From a virus: a stretch of 41,563 nucleotides of DNA. Shown here piece by piece: positions 5,694-11,455 of the stretch; the stretch's first letter is position 1, and every line of letters starts with the position of its first letter. The stretch spans positions 1 to 41,563 of IMG/VR virus record IMGVR_UViG_3300031823_000015, one strand, 5' to 3'. The notes beneath the pieces are model-generated. The model saw nothing but the letters and a program-made list of their open reading frames with translations, did not search any database and was not told where the DNA came from. Both the position numbers and the translations under genes were made by a program.

Positions 5694-6470
5694 TCATTTG
5701 TCACGGCGCCCGCTACGGCGCGGCGTTGTGGCCTTCTCGATCACGCCGAGGATCTCGGCGGGGTCTTCGGGGCGCGGGCGGTAATCCACCTTCTTTGATC
5801 TTGGTCGGTAGACGCGGCCGCGTTCGGCGAAACCCTCGCTCTCGGCAACGACAGACTGGATCTCTATCGCTGACGGCAGGGAGAGCCCCGTCGTCGCAAT
5901 AAGGTCGCCGGTTGCCGACAGGCCAAGCGTGCCGATCAGCACTTCTATCGTCTCATCGGTCTCGGGCAGCCGGTGACGCACAAGCACGCGGTCGCCGAGC
6001 GACAGGGCGGCATCGGCTAACGCGCGCACGATGACGACGGCGCCGGGCTTGTAGCCAAAGGCCGCAGCACTCTTGTCGAGAATCCGCGCGCCAAAGCATT
6101 GAGCCGGGCTGCCGCCGAAGACAGGGGCTGGCGTGGCTTTTCCCGTGACCTCGAACTTGTCGGGCGTCTGTTCGGTCATCGCGAGCGAGACGAGATATCG
6201 GATCGGGATCTCGGCGCGGTTCGCTGGGGGCGGCGCGGTGTCGTCGGCACCGATGGCGAGCAGCGTCGCCAGCGGCACCTGCAGCACCGGCGCCAGCTCG
6301 CGCAGGGTTTCGAGCTTTGCCGGGTTGCCGCGCGTGAGAGTGCGGATTTTGTCTCGGCTGCGGCCGTCCGACGCCTTGAGCGACGCCGCGTTCGCGCTGA
6401 GGCCGAGCTCCCGCAATCTCTCTTCGATAAAAGCGAGCTGCGCCGCGGCGAGGTCGGGGCCTTTTAACAT
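5694..6470 (-). CDS. CI-like phage repressor
   Basis: A 258-aa repressor. An N-terminal helix-turn-helix domain lies around residues 15-75 (LSANAASLKASDGRSRDKIR), and a C-terminal S24/LexA-like fold around 115-215 (PAQCFGARILDKSAAAFGYK, then GDRVLVRHRLPETDE). The usual self-cleavage Ser-Met and the later Lys are not clear: KSAAAF stands where the serine motif is expected and EVLIGTL where the lysine strand is expected. Induction by RecA cleavage is therefore doubtful. Its ATG at 6470 abuts operator 3 with no ribosome site, so the maintenance transcript may be leaderless as in lambda cI. It is predicted to bind the five TGCGGA-N6-TCCGCA sites. Confidence 0.85.
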   Translation of the reverse strand: MLKGPDLAAAQLAFIEERLRELGLSANAASLKASDGRSRDKIRTLTRGNPAKLETLRELAPVLQVPLATLLAIGADDTAPPPANRAEIPIRYLVSLAMTEQTPDKFEVTGKATPAPVFGGSPAQCFGARILDKSAAAFGYKPGAVVIVRALADAALSLGDRVLVRHRLPETDETIEVLIGTLGLSATGDLIATTGLSLPSAIEIQSVVAESEGFAERGRVYRPRSKKVDYRPRPEDPAEILGVIEKATTPRRSGRRDK

Positions 6471-6546
6471 GCGGACGATTATCCGCGCGCTGCGCGGTCG
6501 TCGTATGCGGATAGAAATCCGTTGACGATGCGGACTAATGTCCGCA
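6470..6546. promoter_or_regulatory. Three 18-bp repressor operators between CI and Cro (OR-like)
   Basis: Sites are 6470-6487 (TGCGGA-N6-TCCGCG), 6506-6523 (TGCGGA-N6-TCCGTT) and 6529-6546 (TGCGGA-N6-TCCGCA, perfect). The perfect copy fills the spacer of the rightward promoter, the middle copy overlaps its -35, and the third overlaps the -10 of the leftward maintenance promoter. This order reproduces lambda OR1-OR2-OR3. Confidence 0.85.
6471..6507 (-). promoter_or_regulatory. Repressor maintenance promoter (PRM-like)
   Basis: On the minus strand GATAAT (6483-6478, 5/6 to consensus) lies 7 nt before the repressor ATG. Transcription would begin at or next to the A of the start codon. The -35 position (near ATACGA) is poor, as expected for a promoter activated by repressor bound at the adjacent middle operator. 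Confidence 0.6.
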
Positions 6547-6550
6547 TGCT
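6522..6550 (+). promoter_or_regulatory. Rightward early promoter (PR-like)
   Basis: TTGACG (6522-6527) and, 17 bp on, CATGCT (6545-6550). The -10 is weak, but the architecture matches the leftward early promoter, in which the operator also fills the spacer. The predicted start is at 6557, the A of the Cro-like ATG, so this message may also be leaderless. Confidence 0.6.
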
Positions 6551-6556
6551 TGGGGC

Positions 6557-6814
6557 ATGTTGGATTCGAGATCGAAACTCTTGCTGCTCGTGCGGCGCTA
6601 TTGCGAGGCGACCGGGCGGTCGCCGGCGCGGGTGGCCACTCTGATCCACGATCAGGGAGCTTTTTTCAAAAATCTGGAAAGCGGCGGCAGCTGCACGATC
6701 GACACTTTCGACAAGGCGGTGCGCTGGTTTTCCGCGCATTGGCCCGCCGACCTCCCGTGGCCCGAAGGGGTCGAGCGGCTGGCGGCGGCCGTCGCCGAGG
6801 ACGCGCCGCGATGA
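6557..6814 (+). CDS. Cro-like small DNA-binding protein
   Basis: An 85-aa protein encoded divergently from the CI-like gene directly after the operators, the Cro position. The sequence pattern (LLLVRRYCEATGRSPARVAT, then DQGAFFKNLESGGS) matches small helix-turn-helix regulators found in this place in rhizobial prophages. A weak GGGG lies close to the ATG. It probably binds the same operators and turns down the repressor during lytic growth. The ATGA overlap with the next gene indicates a rightward early operon. Confidence 0.72.
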   Translation: MLDSRSKLLLLVRRYCEATGRSPARVATLIHDQGAFFKNLESGGSCTIDTFDKAVRWFSAHWPADLPWPEGVERLAAAVAEDAPR

Positions 6815-7062
6815 TGGCGAGCCCGCAAGAGAGCGCGCTGCGGCTGGACTGCCTGCGGCTGGCGGTGGAATCGGGGCGCTATTACCTCCCCGATGATCTG
6901 GCGTCCGCACCGGGCGAGATCGTGGCGCGGGCGCAGGCGTTTTACGATTTTGCAGTCAGGGGTGCTGCAACGGCCCCGGTGGCCGGCAAGGCCCCCGAGA
7001 CAGCAGCTGCCGGAAATCCTTTCCACACCAGTTTCAGGGCGTGGAACCCTCGAAGTGATTGA
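6811..7062 (+). CDS. Small early protein whose C-terminus runs into an inverted repeat
   Basis: An 83-aa protein with start coupled by ATGA to the Cro-like gene. The N-terminal 45 residues (ESALRLDCLRLAVESGR, then a helix ending AQAFYDFAV) resemble short helical phage proteins. The final residues (FHTSFRAWNPRSD) are encoded by the left copy of a 29-bp inverted repeat, so the original ending may have been replaced when that element arrived. Function unknown. Confidence 0.6.
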   Translation: MMASPQESALRLDCLRLAVESGRYYLPDDLASAPGEIVARAQAFYDFAVRGAATAPVAGKAPETAAAGNPFHTSFRAWNPRSD

Positions 7063-7373
7063 CGATCCCGCACGAGGCATGGGGCCGTTCGACCCGGCGG
7101 CGAGGGATCGTGTCGAGGCGCCGTGGCGCCAAAGTCATGCCGGCCGCTCTCGCAAAGCGGCCGGCAGCAAAGCTCGGGCGAGCGTTGGGGGAAGAAGTGG
7201 GCGGTTGTCCACTTGTCGAAGGTGGGCGCGCGGGCACCGTGCTCGAGCGGGCTCTGGCCGATGGGGGGAACTTCGGCCATGGCATCGCCCGCGCGCCACA
7301 TCGCCGTTCTTGCTTTGGCTTCGTCAACTCCTTTGCTGCGCTGTGGTTCCACGCCCTGAAACTGGCGTGGAAA
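7020..7373. mobile_element. 354-bp segment bounded by 29-bp inverted repeats (MITE-like)
   Basis: Left copy 7020-7048 and right copy 7345-7373 are inverted and match at 28 of 29 positions. Each copy is also a dyad: TTCCACGCC and GGCGTGGAA arms around AGTTTCAG (the left has one change). Similarity extends outward with two gaps (CGGAAATCC versus CGGAATC). Between them lies a perfect 10-bp hairpin (7139-7165). No transposase or convincing gene is inside, and no clear target duplication is seen. This covers most of the gene-free stretch 7063-7442. A non-autonomous mobile element is likely; a replication or regulatory site is an alternative. Confidence 0.55.
7139..7165. repeat. Perfect 10-bp hairpin inside the inverted-repeat segment
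   Basis: GCCGGCCGCT and AGCGGCCGGC flank a 7-nt loop (CTCGCAA). There is no T-run, so it is not a standard terminator. Confidence 0.7.
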
Positions 7374-7442
7374 GATTCCGTGCGCGCAGAATTTTCGTCC
7401 GCGAGCGCGGAATCCCCGCTGCCGCCGTCAGCGGAGCCTGCC

Positions 7443-7844
7443 GTGGCGTTTACCGCTGAGGTCTTCAGCCCCGAGGCGGTGCGGGCCGAGCTGTCGGCCC
7501 GGATCCGCGAACTCGTCGAGGCTTCCCCCGGCCTGACCGTCAAGGCGCGGCTGCGCGCGGCGGCCCGTGCGCTGGGCCTGCCGCCGGGGCGCGTCACCCG
7601 CTTTTTTTATCGCGAGGTGCGCCGGGTTGAAGCCCACGAAGCCGACTGGATCCGCTATCGCGCCGCCGCGGCCAAGCGCCGGCGGCTCGCGGCACTCGAA
7701 GACGAATACGCCGCACTCGTCGCCGAGCTGGTGGCCGAGGCTCCTCTTGGCCTGGCTCATCTGGTGCCGCCTCGCCTGGGGGCGCCGACGGCGGGCGCGG
7801 CAGCGGGCGCGCCGCCCGCGCAACAGAAGGAGGGGGAGCGATGA
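7443..7844 (+). CDS. Hypothetical helical early protein
   Basis: A 133-aa protein starting at a GTG with GGAG 8 nt upstream. A central region (TVKARLRAAARALGLPPGRV followed by RFFYREVRRV) matches the pattern of small rhizobial-phage proteins with a helix-turn-helix-like element that I have seen near replication genes. A coiled region around residues 70-100 (AKRRRLAALEDEYAALVAEL) follows. The frame is open upstream through the inverted-repeat segment, but that part is not protein-like. It probably binds DNA. Confidence 0.65.
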   Translation: MAFTAEVFSPEAVRAELSARIRELVEASPGLTVKARLRAAARALGLPPGRVTRFFYREVRRVEAHEADWIRYRAAAAKRRRLAALEDEYAALVAELVAEAPLGLAHLVPPRLGAPTAGAAAGAPPAQQKEGER

Positions 7845-8014
7845 CGATAGGCGCCGCTGGGCGCGGCGAATCGGGGTTGCTCGAAATTCGGCGGCACCGC
7901 GACCCCGAAGGGCTGGGCGCGGGCGCCGGCCCCGCAGCCCGTGCCGATGGGGGATCGGCGCTGCGGGGCCGCTACCTTTTTGCCCGCTCGGGGGGAAGAG
8001 CGGGCGTCGACTGA
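7841..8014 (+). CDS. 57-codon leader ORF before the GapR-like gene
   Basis: Starts at an ATG overlapping the previous TGA and has a very strong ribosome site (GGAGGGGGAGCG). The peptide is Gly/Ala/Arg-rich and has no recognisable domain. Its second half is encoded by two strong hairpins, and its stop codon (8012-8014) lies inside the 5' arm of a third hairpin that holds the ribosome site of the next gene. This suggests a translated leader that controls downstream translation, more than a functional protein. Confidence 0.45.
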   Translation: MTIGAAGRGESGLLEIRRHRDPEGLGAGAGPAARADGGSALRGRYLFARSGGRAGVD

Positions 8015-8028
8015 AAGGGAGATCAGTC
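7928..8028 (+). promoter_or_regulatory. Structured mRNA leader with three hairpins
   Basis: Hairpin 1: 11-bp stem (7928-7938 with 7960-7970) enclosing a second 6-bp stem (7943-7948 with 7954-7959) around a GGGGG loop. Hairpin 2: 8-bp stem GCCCGCTC/GAGCGGGC (7982-8005). Hairpin 3: GACTGA/TCAGTC (8009-8028), whose loop AAGGGAGA is the ribosome site of the following gene and whose 3' arm touches the ATG at 8029. It is probably a cis-acting translational control element. Confidence 0.65.
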
Positions 8029-8598
8029 ATGGCGGAAATGGGAGACGGCTCGGCCGCCGTCAATATCGGCAAGCTTTCCGGCTTGGTGCAGCGCATCGAA
8101 GCGAAGAAACAGGCCGCCGACGACGTGCGCAGCGACTTGGGCAACCTCTACCAGGAGGCCGAGGATTACGGCTTCAACCGGGCGGCGCTGAAGATGGCGC
8201 TCAAGCTCAAGCACATGGAGGACGATAAGCGCAGCGACTTCCTCGCGTCCCTCGCGACTTATTGCGACGTGCTGGGCGTGTGGGCGCAGGGCGACCTCTT
8301 CGGCCATCAGCCGCGCACGCCCCAGCCCCGCGACCCCGGCCTCGTCGAGCGCACGCCCTGGCAGCTCGGCCAGGTCGCGTTTCGCGCCGGCGAAGCCGCC
8401 TCGCGCAACCCCTATCCGGAGGGTGGGGCGCAGAACGAGGCGTGGCGCGACGGCTGGACCGCGGCATTCGCGGCGCAGCGCGAGCGCCCGCCCGACGACG
8501 CCGAGCCCGAGCCGCTATCGCGCCGCCGCGGCCGGCCGCGCAAGACCACGAACGGCGCGGCAAACCTGCGCGACGCCAGCCCGGGCGGCTCGGCATGA
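8029..8598 (+). CDS. GapR-like (DUF2312) protein fused to an RMF-like segment and an AT-hook
   Basis: A 189-aa protein. Residues about 12-90 match the GapR/DUF2312 helical pattern (QRIEAKKQAADDVRSDLGNL, then YQEAEDYGFNRAALKMALKL), a nucleoid protein that binds overtwisted AT-rich DNA. Residues about 117-147 match the ribosome-modulation-factor-like pattern (AFRAGEAASRNPYP, then AWRDGWTAAF). Residues 165-172 form an AT-hook-like RRRGRPRK. It could compact or redirect DNA and modulate ribosomes in the host. The start is the ATG at 8029 in the structured leader; the stop overlaps the next ATG. The domain calls are motif-based. Confidence 0.75.
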   Translation: MAEMGDGSAAVNIGKLSGLVQRIEAKKQAADDVRSDLGNLYQEAEDYGFNRAALKMALKLKHMEDDKRSDFLASLATYCDVLGVWAQGDLFGHQPRTPQPRDPGLVERTPWQLGQVAFRAGEAASRNPYPEGGAQNEAWRDGWTAAFAAQRERPPDDAEPEPLSRRRGRPRKTTNGAANLRDASPGGSA

Positions 8599-8960
8599 GG
8601 CCACTCGGCTTTCTCACCGGCAAGCGCGGGCGCCGCGGTCGGCTGCCGCCGGCGGCGCAGGTCAAGGCGGCGGAGGCGCTGTTCGCGCCGCGACAACAAC
8701 AGATTACCCCAGAGGAGCGGCCCGGTACGGCTCGCGAGGCCCCCGGCACCAAGAGGGACGGCACAGCGCCGCCAGCGGTCCAAACGCTGGCGGCGACTTC
8801 CGTAGGGGCTCAGCCCGCCGCTCAACGCCCTTCCGCACTTCCCGGCTCGCTTGCCGGCGGGGTCTGCCGCGGTTGCGGCTGCACCGACGATCGCGCCTGC
8901 CCCGGCGGCTGCTGGTGGGTCGAGACCGATCTGTGCTCGAGCTGCAAGGGCGCCGCATGA
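8595..8960 (+). CDS. Small protein with C-terminal Cys-rich zinc motif
   Basis: A 121-aa protein with a basic start (GKRGRRGRLPPAAQVKAAEA), a disordered Pro/Ala/Thr-rich middle, and a Cys-rich end from about residue 90 (CRGCGCTDDRACPGG, then CSSC). The motif with CWWVE between cysteines is frequent in alphaproteobacterial phage proteins. Starts and ends in ATGA overlaps. A zinc-dependent nucleic-acid role is inferred. Confidence 0.68.
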   Translation: MRPLGFLTGKRGRRGRLPPAAQVKAAEALFAPRQQQITPEERPGTAREAPGTKRDGTAPPAVQTLAATSVGAQPAAQRPSALPGSLAGGVCRGCGCTDDRACPGGCWWVETDLCSSCKGAA

Positions 8961-9280
8961 GCGAGGAGACGGCCGCGGCACCGCAGACCGAGGACGCCGC
9001 ACCGGCGCCCTATTGGGCTGTCGTCGAGATTTTCGGCCATCGCCGGCATGTCGGGATCGTCTGCGAAGCCGAGCAGTTTGGCACCAAACTGCTGCGCATC
9101 GATGTTCCCGGCACCGTCGCCGAAACGATCGAGGCGACGTTCTTTTACGGCGGCGCGTCAATTTTTGGCATTACGCCGATCACCGAGGAACGCGGCCTCG
9201 CCGAGCTCGCCCGTATGCGCCAGATGCAGGCGCCGGCGCGCCTCGGCGTGCGCCACGATTTCGACGACGACGACCCATGA
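8957..9280 (+). CDS. Conserved small phage protein (beta-rich)
   Basis: A 107-aa protein with an acidic N-terminus, a central set of strands (YWAVVEIFGHRRHVGIVCEA), a loop with GASIFGITPITEE and an acidic tail (DFDDDD). The layout matches a group of short phage proteins often found next to VRR-NUC genes; I know no experimental function. ATGA-coupled on both sides. Confidence 0.65.
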   Translation: MSEETAAAPQTEDAAPAPYWAVVEIFGHRRHVGIVCEAEQFGTKLLRIDVPGTVAETIEATFFYGGASIFGITPITEERGLAELARMRQMQAPARLGVRHDFDDDDP

Positions 9281-9687
9281 CCGGCGTCCATGTCCAGGCC
9301 GAGCGCGCGCTCTTGGCGGAGATCCTGCTGCGGCTCAGGGCCGGCGGCTATCCGGTGCTGGCGCTCGCTACCCCGAACGGCCTCCACATCCCCGACCGCG
9401 ACGCCGACGAGGGGCGGATCAAAGCGCGCATCGTCGGCCGCATGAAGGCGGACGGCATGCTCCTCGCCGGGGCGCCGGACCTGGTGCTGCTGTGGCGGGG
9501 CGGCGGCGGGTTTGTCGAATTGAAGCGGCCGGCGTTTCGCGACGTCTTCGGCCATCACCCCGCCGGGGTGGCGAGCGAGGACCAGAAGGAGTTCGCGCGC
9601 CGCTGCGCCGCACTCGGGATCAACCACGCTTTTGTCCGCTCCTGGGAGGGGCTGAGAGAGCGGCTCGGCGAATGGGGGGCGCTATGA
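9277..9687 (+). CDS. VRR-NUC domain nuclease
   Basis: A 136-aa single-domain VRR-NUC protein of the PD-(D/E)XK fold, a structure-specific nuclease class. Visible motifs are GAPDLVLLW near residue 66-74, FVELKRP near 78-84 (E-x-K) and the helix with DQKEF near 105 followed by INHAFVRSWEG. Phage versions probably act on branched recombination or replication intermediates. Its place in the replication module fits. Typical length for the phage standalone family. Confidence 0.85.
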   Translation: MTGVHVQAERALLAEILLRLRAGGYPVLALATPNGLHIPDRDADEGRIKARIVGRMKADGMLLAGAPDLVLLWRGGGGFVELKRPAFRDVFGHHPAGVASEDQKEFARRCAALGINHAFVRSWEGLRERLGEWGAL

Positions 9688-9908
9688 GCGTCGAGATCGA
9701 GCGTGCTGTGCGTGTCGAGCTCAGCGCCATTGGCGACGGCCGGGTCGTTGTCACCATCTGTTTTCCCTGCGGCCGCCTGGCGCGCATTTGCGACGGCGCC
9801 GACGAGTTGCGCGTTCTCGCGCACCTGATCCTGCGGACCTGCGACACCGCCGATGCGCTGAAAGCCGCACCCGAAGCGCTGCAGGGCAAGGTCGAGGGCC
9901 GGGCATGA
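9684..9908 (+). CDS. Hypothetical small protein
   Basis: A 74-aa protein with two hydrophobic strands (VVVTICFPCGRLARIC) and a helical second half. ATGA overlaps on both sides. No family recognised. Confidence 0.6.
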   Translation: MSVEIERAVRVELSAIGDGRVVVTICFPCGRLARICDGADELRVLAHLILRTCDTADALKAAPEALQGKVEGRA

Positions 9909-10021
9909 GCACGTTTGTCTGGGGATTTGTCGCCGGGGTCGCCGCGTGGCCGCTCGTCGTGCTCCTCGCGGCCTGGTTCCTCGCGAGCTGCCTGCCGGTC
10001 GACTACGGCGATTGCGAATGA
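9905..10021 (+). CDS. Tiny membrane protein
   Basis: A 38-aa protein that is almost entirely one membrane span (residues about 4-29, VWGFVAGVAAWPLVVLLAAW) ending in an acidic tail (VDYGDCE). Coupled to its neighbour by ATGA. Function unknown. Confidence 0.55.
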   Translation: MSTFVWGFVAGVAAWPLVVLLAAWFLASCLPVDYGDCE

Positions 10022-10071
10022 GGGGGGCGCCTGCGCAGGGCGCTAAGTTTTTTCGTTGGGGGAAAGCAACG

Positions 10072-10938
10072 ATGTTCTGGGGGAAGCATCACGTCGGCAT
10101 GATCACCGACGACAAGCTGGTGACGGCGGCTGATATGGCCGGCGCGTCGCCGCTTCTGGGGCCGGTCGTGTTCGGCGCATTGTTCGAGCGCACGATCGAA
10201 AATGGCGACGGAACGTTCCGCGGTTTTCAGCCGCGCGTGCTGGCGTACAAATTCCGCGTCAAGGTGCAGGAGGTCGAGCGCCTCATCGCCGCCTTTGTAG
10301 AGCTCGGGATCGTCGCCGGCGAGCGCTTGGTCAACTGGGCTAAGCGCCAGGGCGCCGCTGCCGCCGCCGCTAGCGCGGCGCAGAAGATGGAGCGGACAGT
10401 CTCCAAGGCGACCGAGCGGGTGCGGCGCTTTCGCGCGACACGCCGCGAGGCGGCGCGTCAAGGCGATCTTTTTGGCCGCGTTTCATCGGGCGTTTCACCC
10501 GTTACACCCCCCGTTTCACGTAACGCTCCCCCTGCACCCCCTTATAAAGATTCAGATTCAGATTCAGAAAGAGACCGCCCCTTTCCCCTCCTGACGGAGG
10601 GGGAAATCCCCCAGCCCCGCAGAGCGGGGAGCACGCGCGCTGCCGGGATAAATCCGCGAGCATTAGGCAGCAGCCCAAGGTCGAGGGAGGCGCCGCCGCG
10701 AGAGACCGGCCGAAACCCGCGCGCCACCGGCCAAAACCCGCGGGCGCTGAGCACCAACCCGAATGCCGTTGCCGACTGGAACGGCCGCGCTCTGCAGGGC
10801 GAGATCCTGATGCCATTCGCCGGCGGCCGACGATTGCGCCCCACGGTTCGCGAGCAGCGCCAGGCGGAGTTCCGCGAGCGCTTGTTTCGCGTGGCGATGC
10901 GGATGACCGCGGAGGGCGCCAATGGCGTCGCTGCCTGA
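10072..10938 (+). CDS. Phage replication initiation protein (lambda O-like role)
   Basis: A 288-aa protein. The N-terminal about 110 residues (KHHVGMITDDKLVTAADMAG, then YKFRVKVQEVERLIAAFVEL) look like a winged-helix replication-initiator domain. A basic linker follows (ERVRRFRATRREAARQ). Then comes a disordered segment with SDSDS and six seven-residue repeats of type NPRAxG (about residues 193-234). The repeats fall at a candidate origin in the DNA. The start at 10072 has GGGGGA upstream; a coupled ATG at 10018 would add 18 residues. It probably binds origin repeats and recruits the host helicase with the next gene product. Confidence 0.68.
   Translation: MFWGKHHVGMITDDKLVTAADMAGASPLLGPVVFGALFERTIENGDGTFRGFQPRVLAYKFRVKVQEVERLIAAFVELGIVAGERLVNWAKRQGAAAAAASAAQKMERTVSKATERVRRFRATRREAARQGDLFGRVSSGVSPVTPPVSRNAPPAPPYKDSDSDSERDRPFPLLTEGEIPQPRRAGSTRAAGINPRALGSSPRSREAPPRETGRNPRATGQNPRALSTNPNAVADWNGRALQGEILMPFAGGRRLRPTVREQRQAEFRERLFRVAMRMTAEGANGVAA
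10479..10772. repeat. Candidate origin: 21-bp repeats and AT-rich patch inside the replication gene
   Basis: Three CGTTTCA repeats (10479, 10491, 10512) precede a locally AT-rich patch (10542-10574) with three tandem GATTCA copies. Then six phased 21-bp units begin near 10647; the clearest carry AAACCCGCG at 10713 and 10734, with related AAATCCGCG at 10650 and CAACCCGAA at 10755. In-gene iterons next to an AT-rich patch are how lambda O carries its origin. The repeats also encode protein, so selection could be on either. Confidence 0.45.
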
Positions 10939-11455
10939 GATCATGCGCGTGCTCGACGACCTCGGCGAAATCTTTGGTGGTCAATTGGGCGAGCGGGCCT
11001 GCGAGCTCTACGTCAGGGCCCTGGCCGACCTGACGACGGTTGCGCTGACGGATGCGGTCGACCGGCTGATCCGCGACCACGAACGCTTTTTTCCGACCCC
11101 GGCCGAGATCCGCGCCGCCGCGGGGTTTGTCGGCGACGATGCCGCTTCCGGTGCACTGCCGCTGTTTCCCCCCGACCCGCGCAGCCTCGACGAGATAGCC
11201 GACACCCGTCGGCGGCTGGCGCCGCTGTGGGGCGAGGTGCGGCGCGTGTTCAACGGGGGCGAGCTGCGGCCGTTCGCCGAGGTTTTGGCCGATCTCGATG
11301 CCGGCAGGCTCGGCACGGCGTCCTTGCCGGCACCGGCCGCGCCGCGCCGCCCGTCGCCGTGCTATGTCGCCGACGGGCCGGACGACGACCCGTGGCCACC
11401 GCTGGGCGACGCTCTCGGGCCGATGTCCGCTATCGCAGAGGAGGAGAGGTCATGA
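10922..11455 (+). CDS. Helicase-loader-like protein (G39P-type N-terminus)
   Basis: A 177-aa protein. The first about 75 residues (EIMRVLDDLGEIFGGQLGER, then LTDAVDRLIRDHERFFPTPA followed by EIRAAA) follow the pattern of the phage G39P helicase-loader domain, where helices end in a FFPTxAEIR motif. The rest is Pro/Ala/Asp-rich. It overlaps the replication gene by 17 bp, and no DnaB-like gene is in the window, so it likely loads the host helicase. Family call moderate. Confidence 0.6.
   Translation: MASLPEIMRVLDDLGEIFGGQLGERACELYVRALADLTTVALTDAVDRLIRDHERFFPTPAEIRAAAGFVGDDAASGALPLFPPDPRSLDEIADTRRRLAPLWGEVRRVFNGGELRPFAEVLADLDAGRLGTASLPAPAAPRRPSPCYVADGPDDDPWPPLGDALGPMSAIAEEERS

Noticed and set aside
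6942-7352. 136-codon minus-strand frame within the inverted-repeat element
   Set aside because: It has some coding-like codon use, but it crosses the hairpin and the left inverted repeat, lacks a clear ribosome site and has no recognisable domain, so I treat the element as non-coding.
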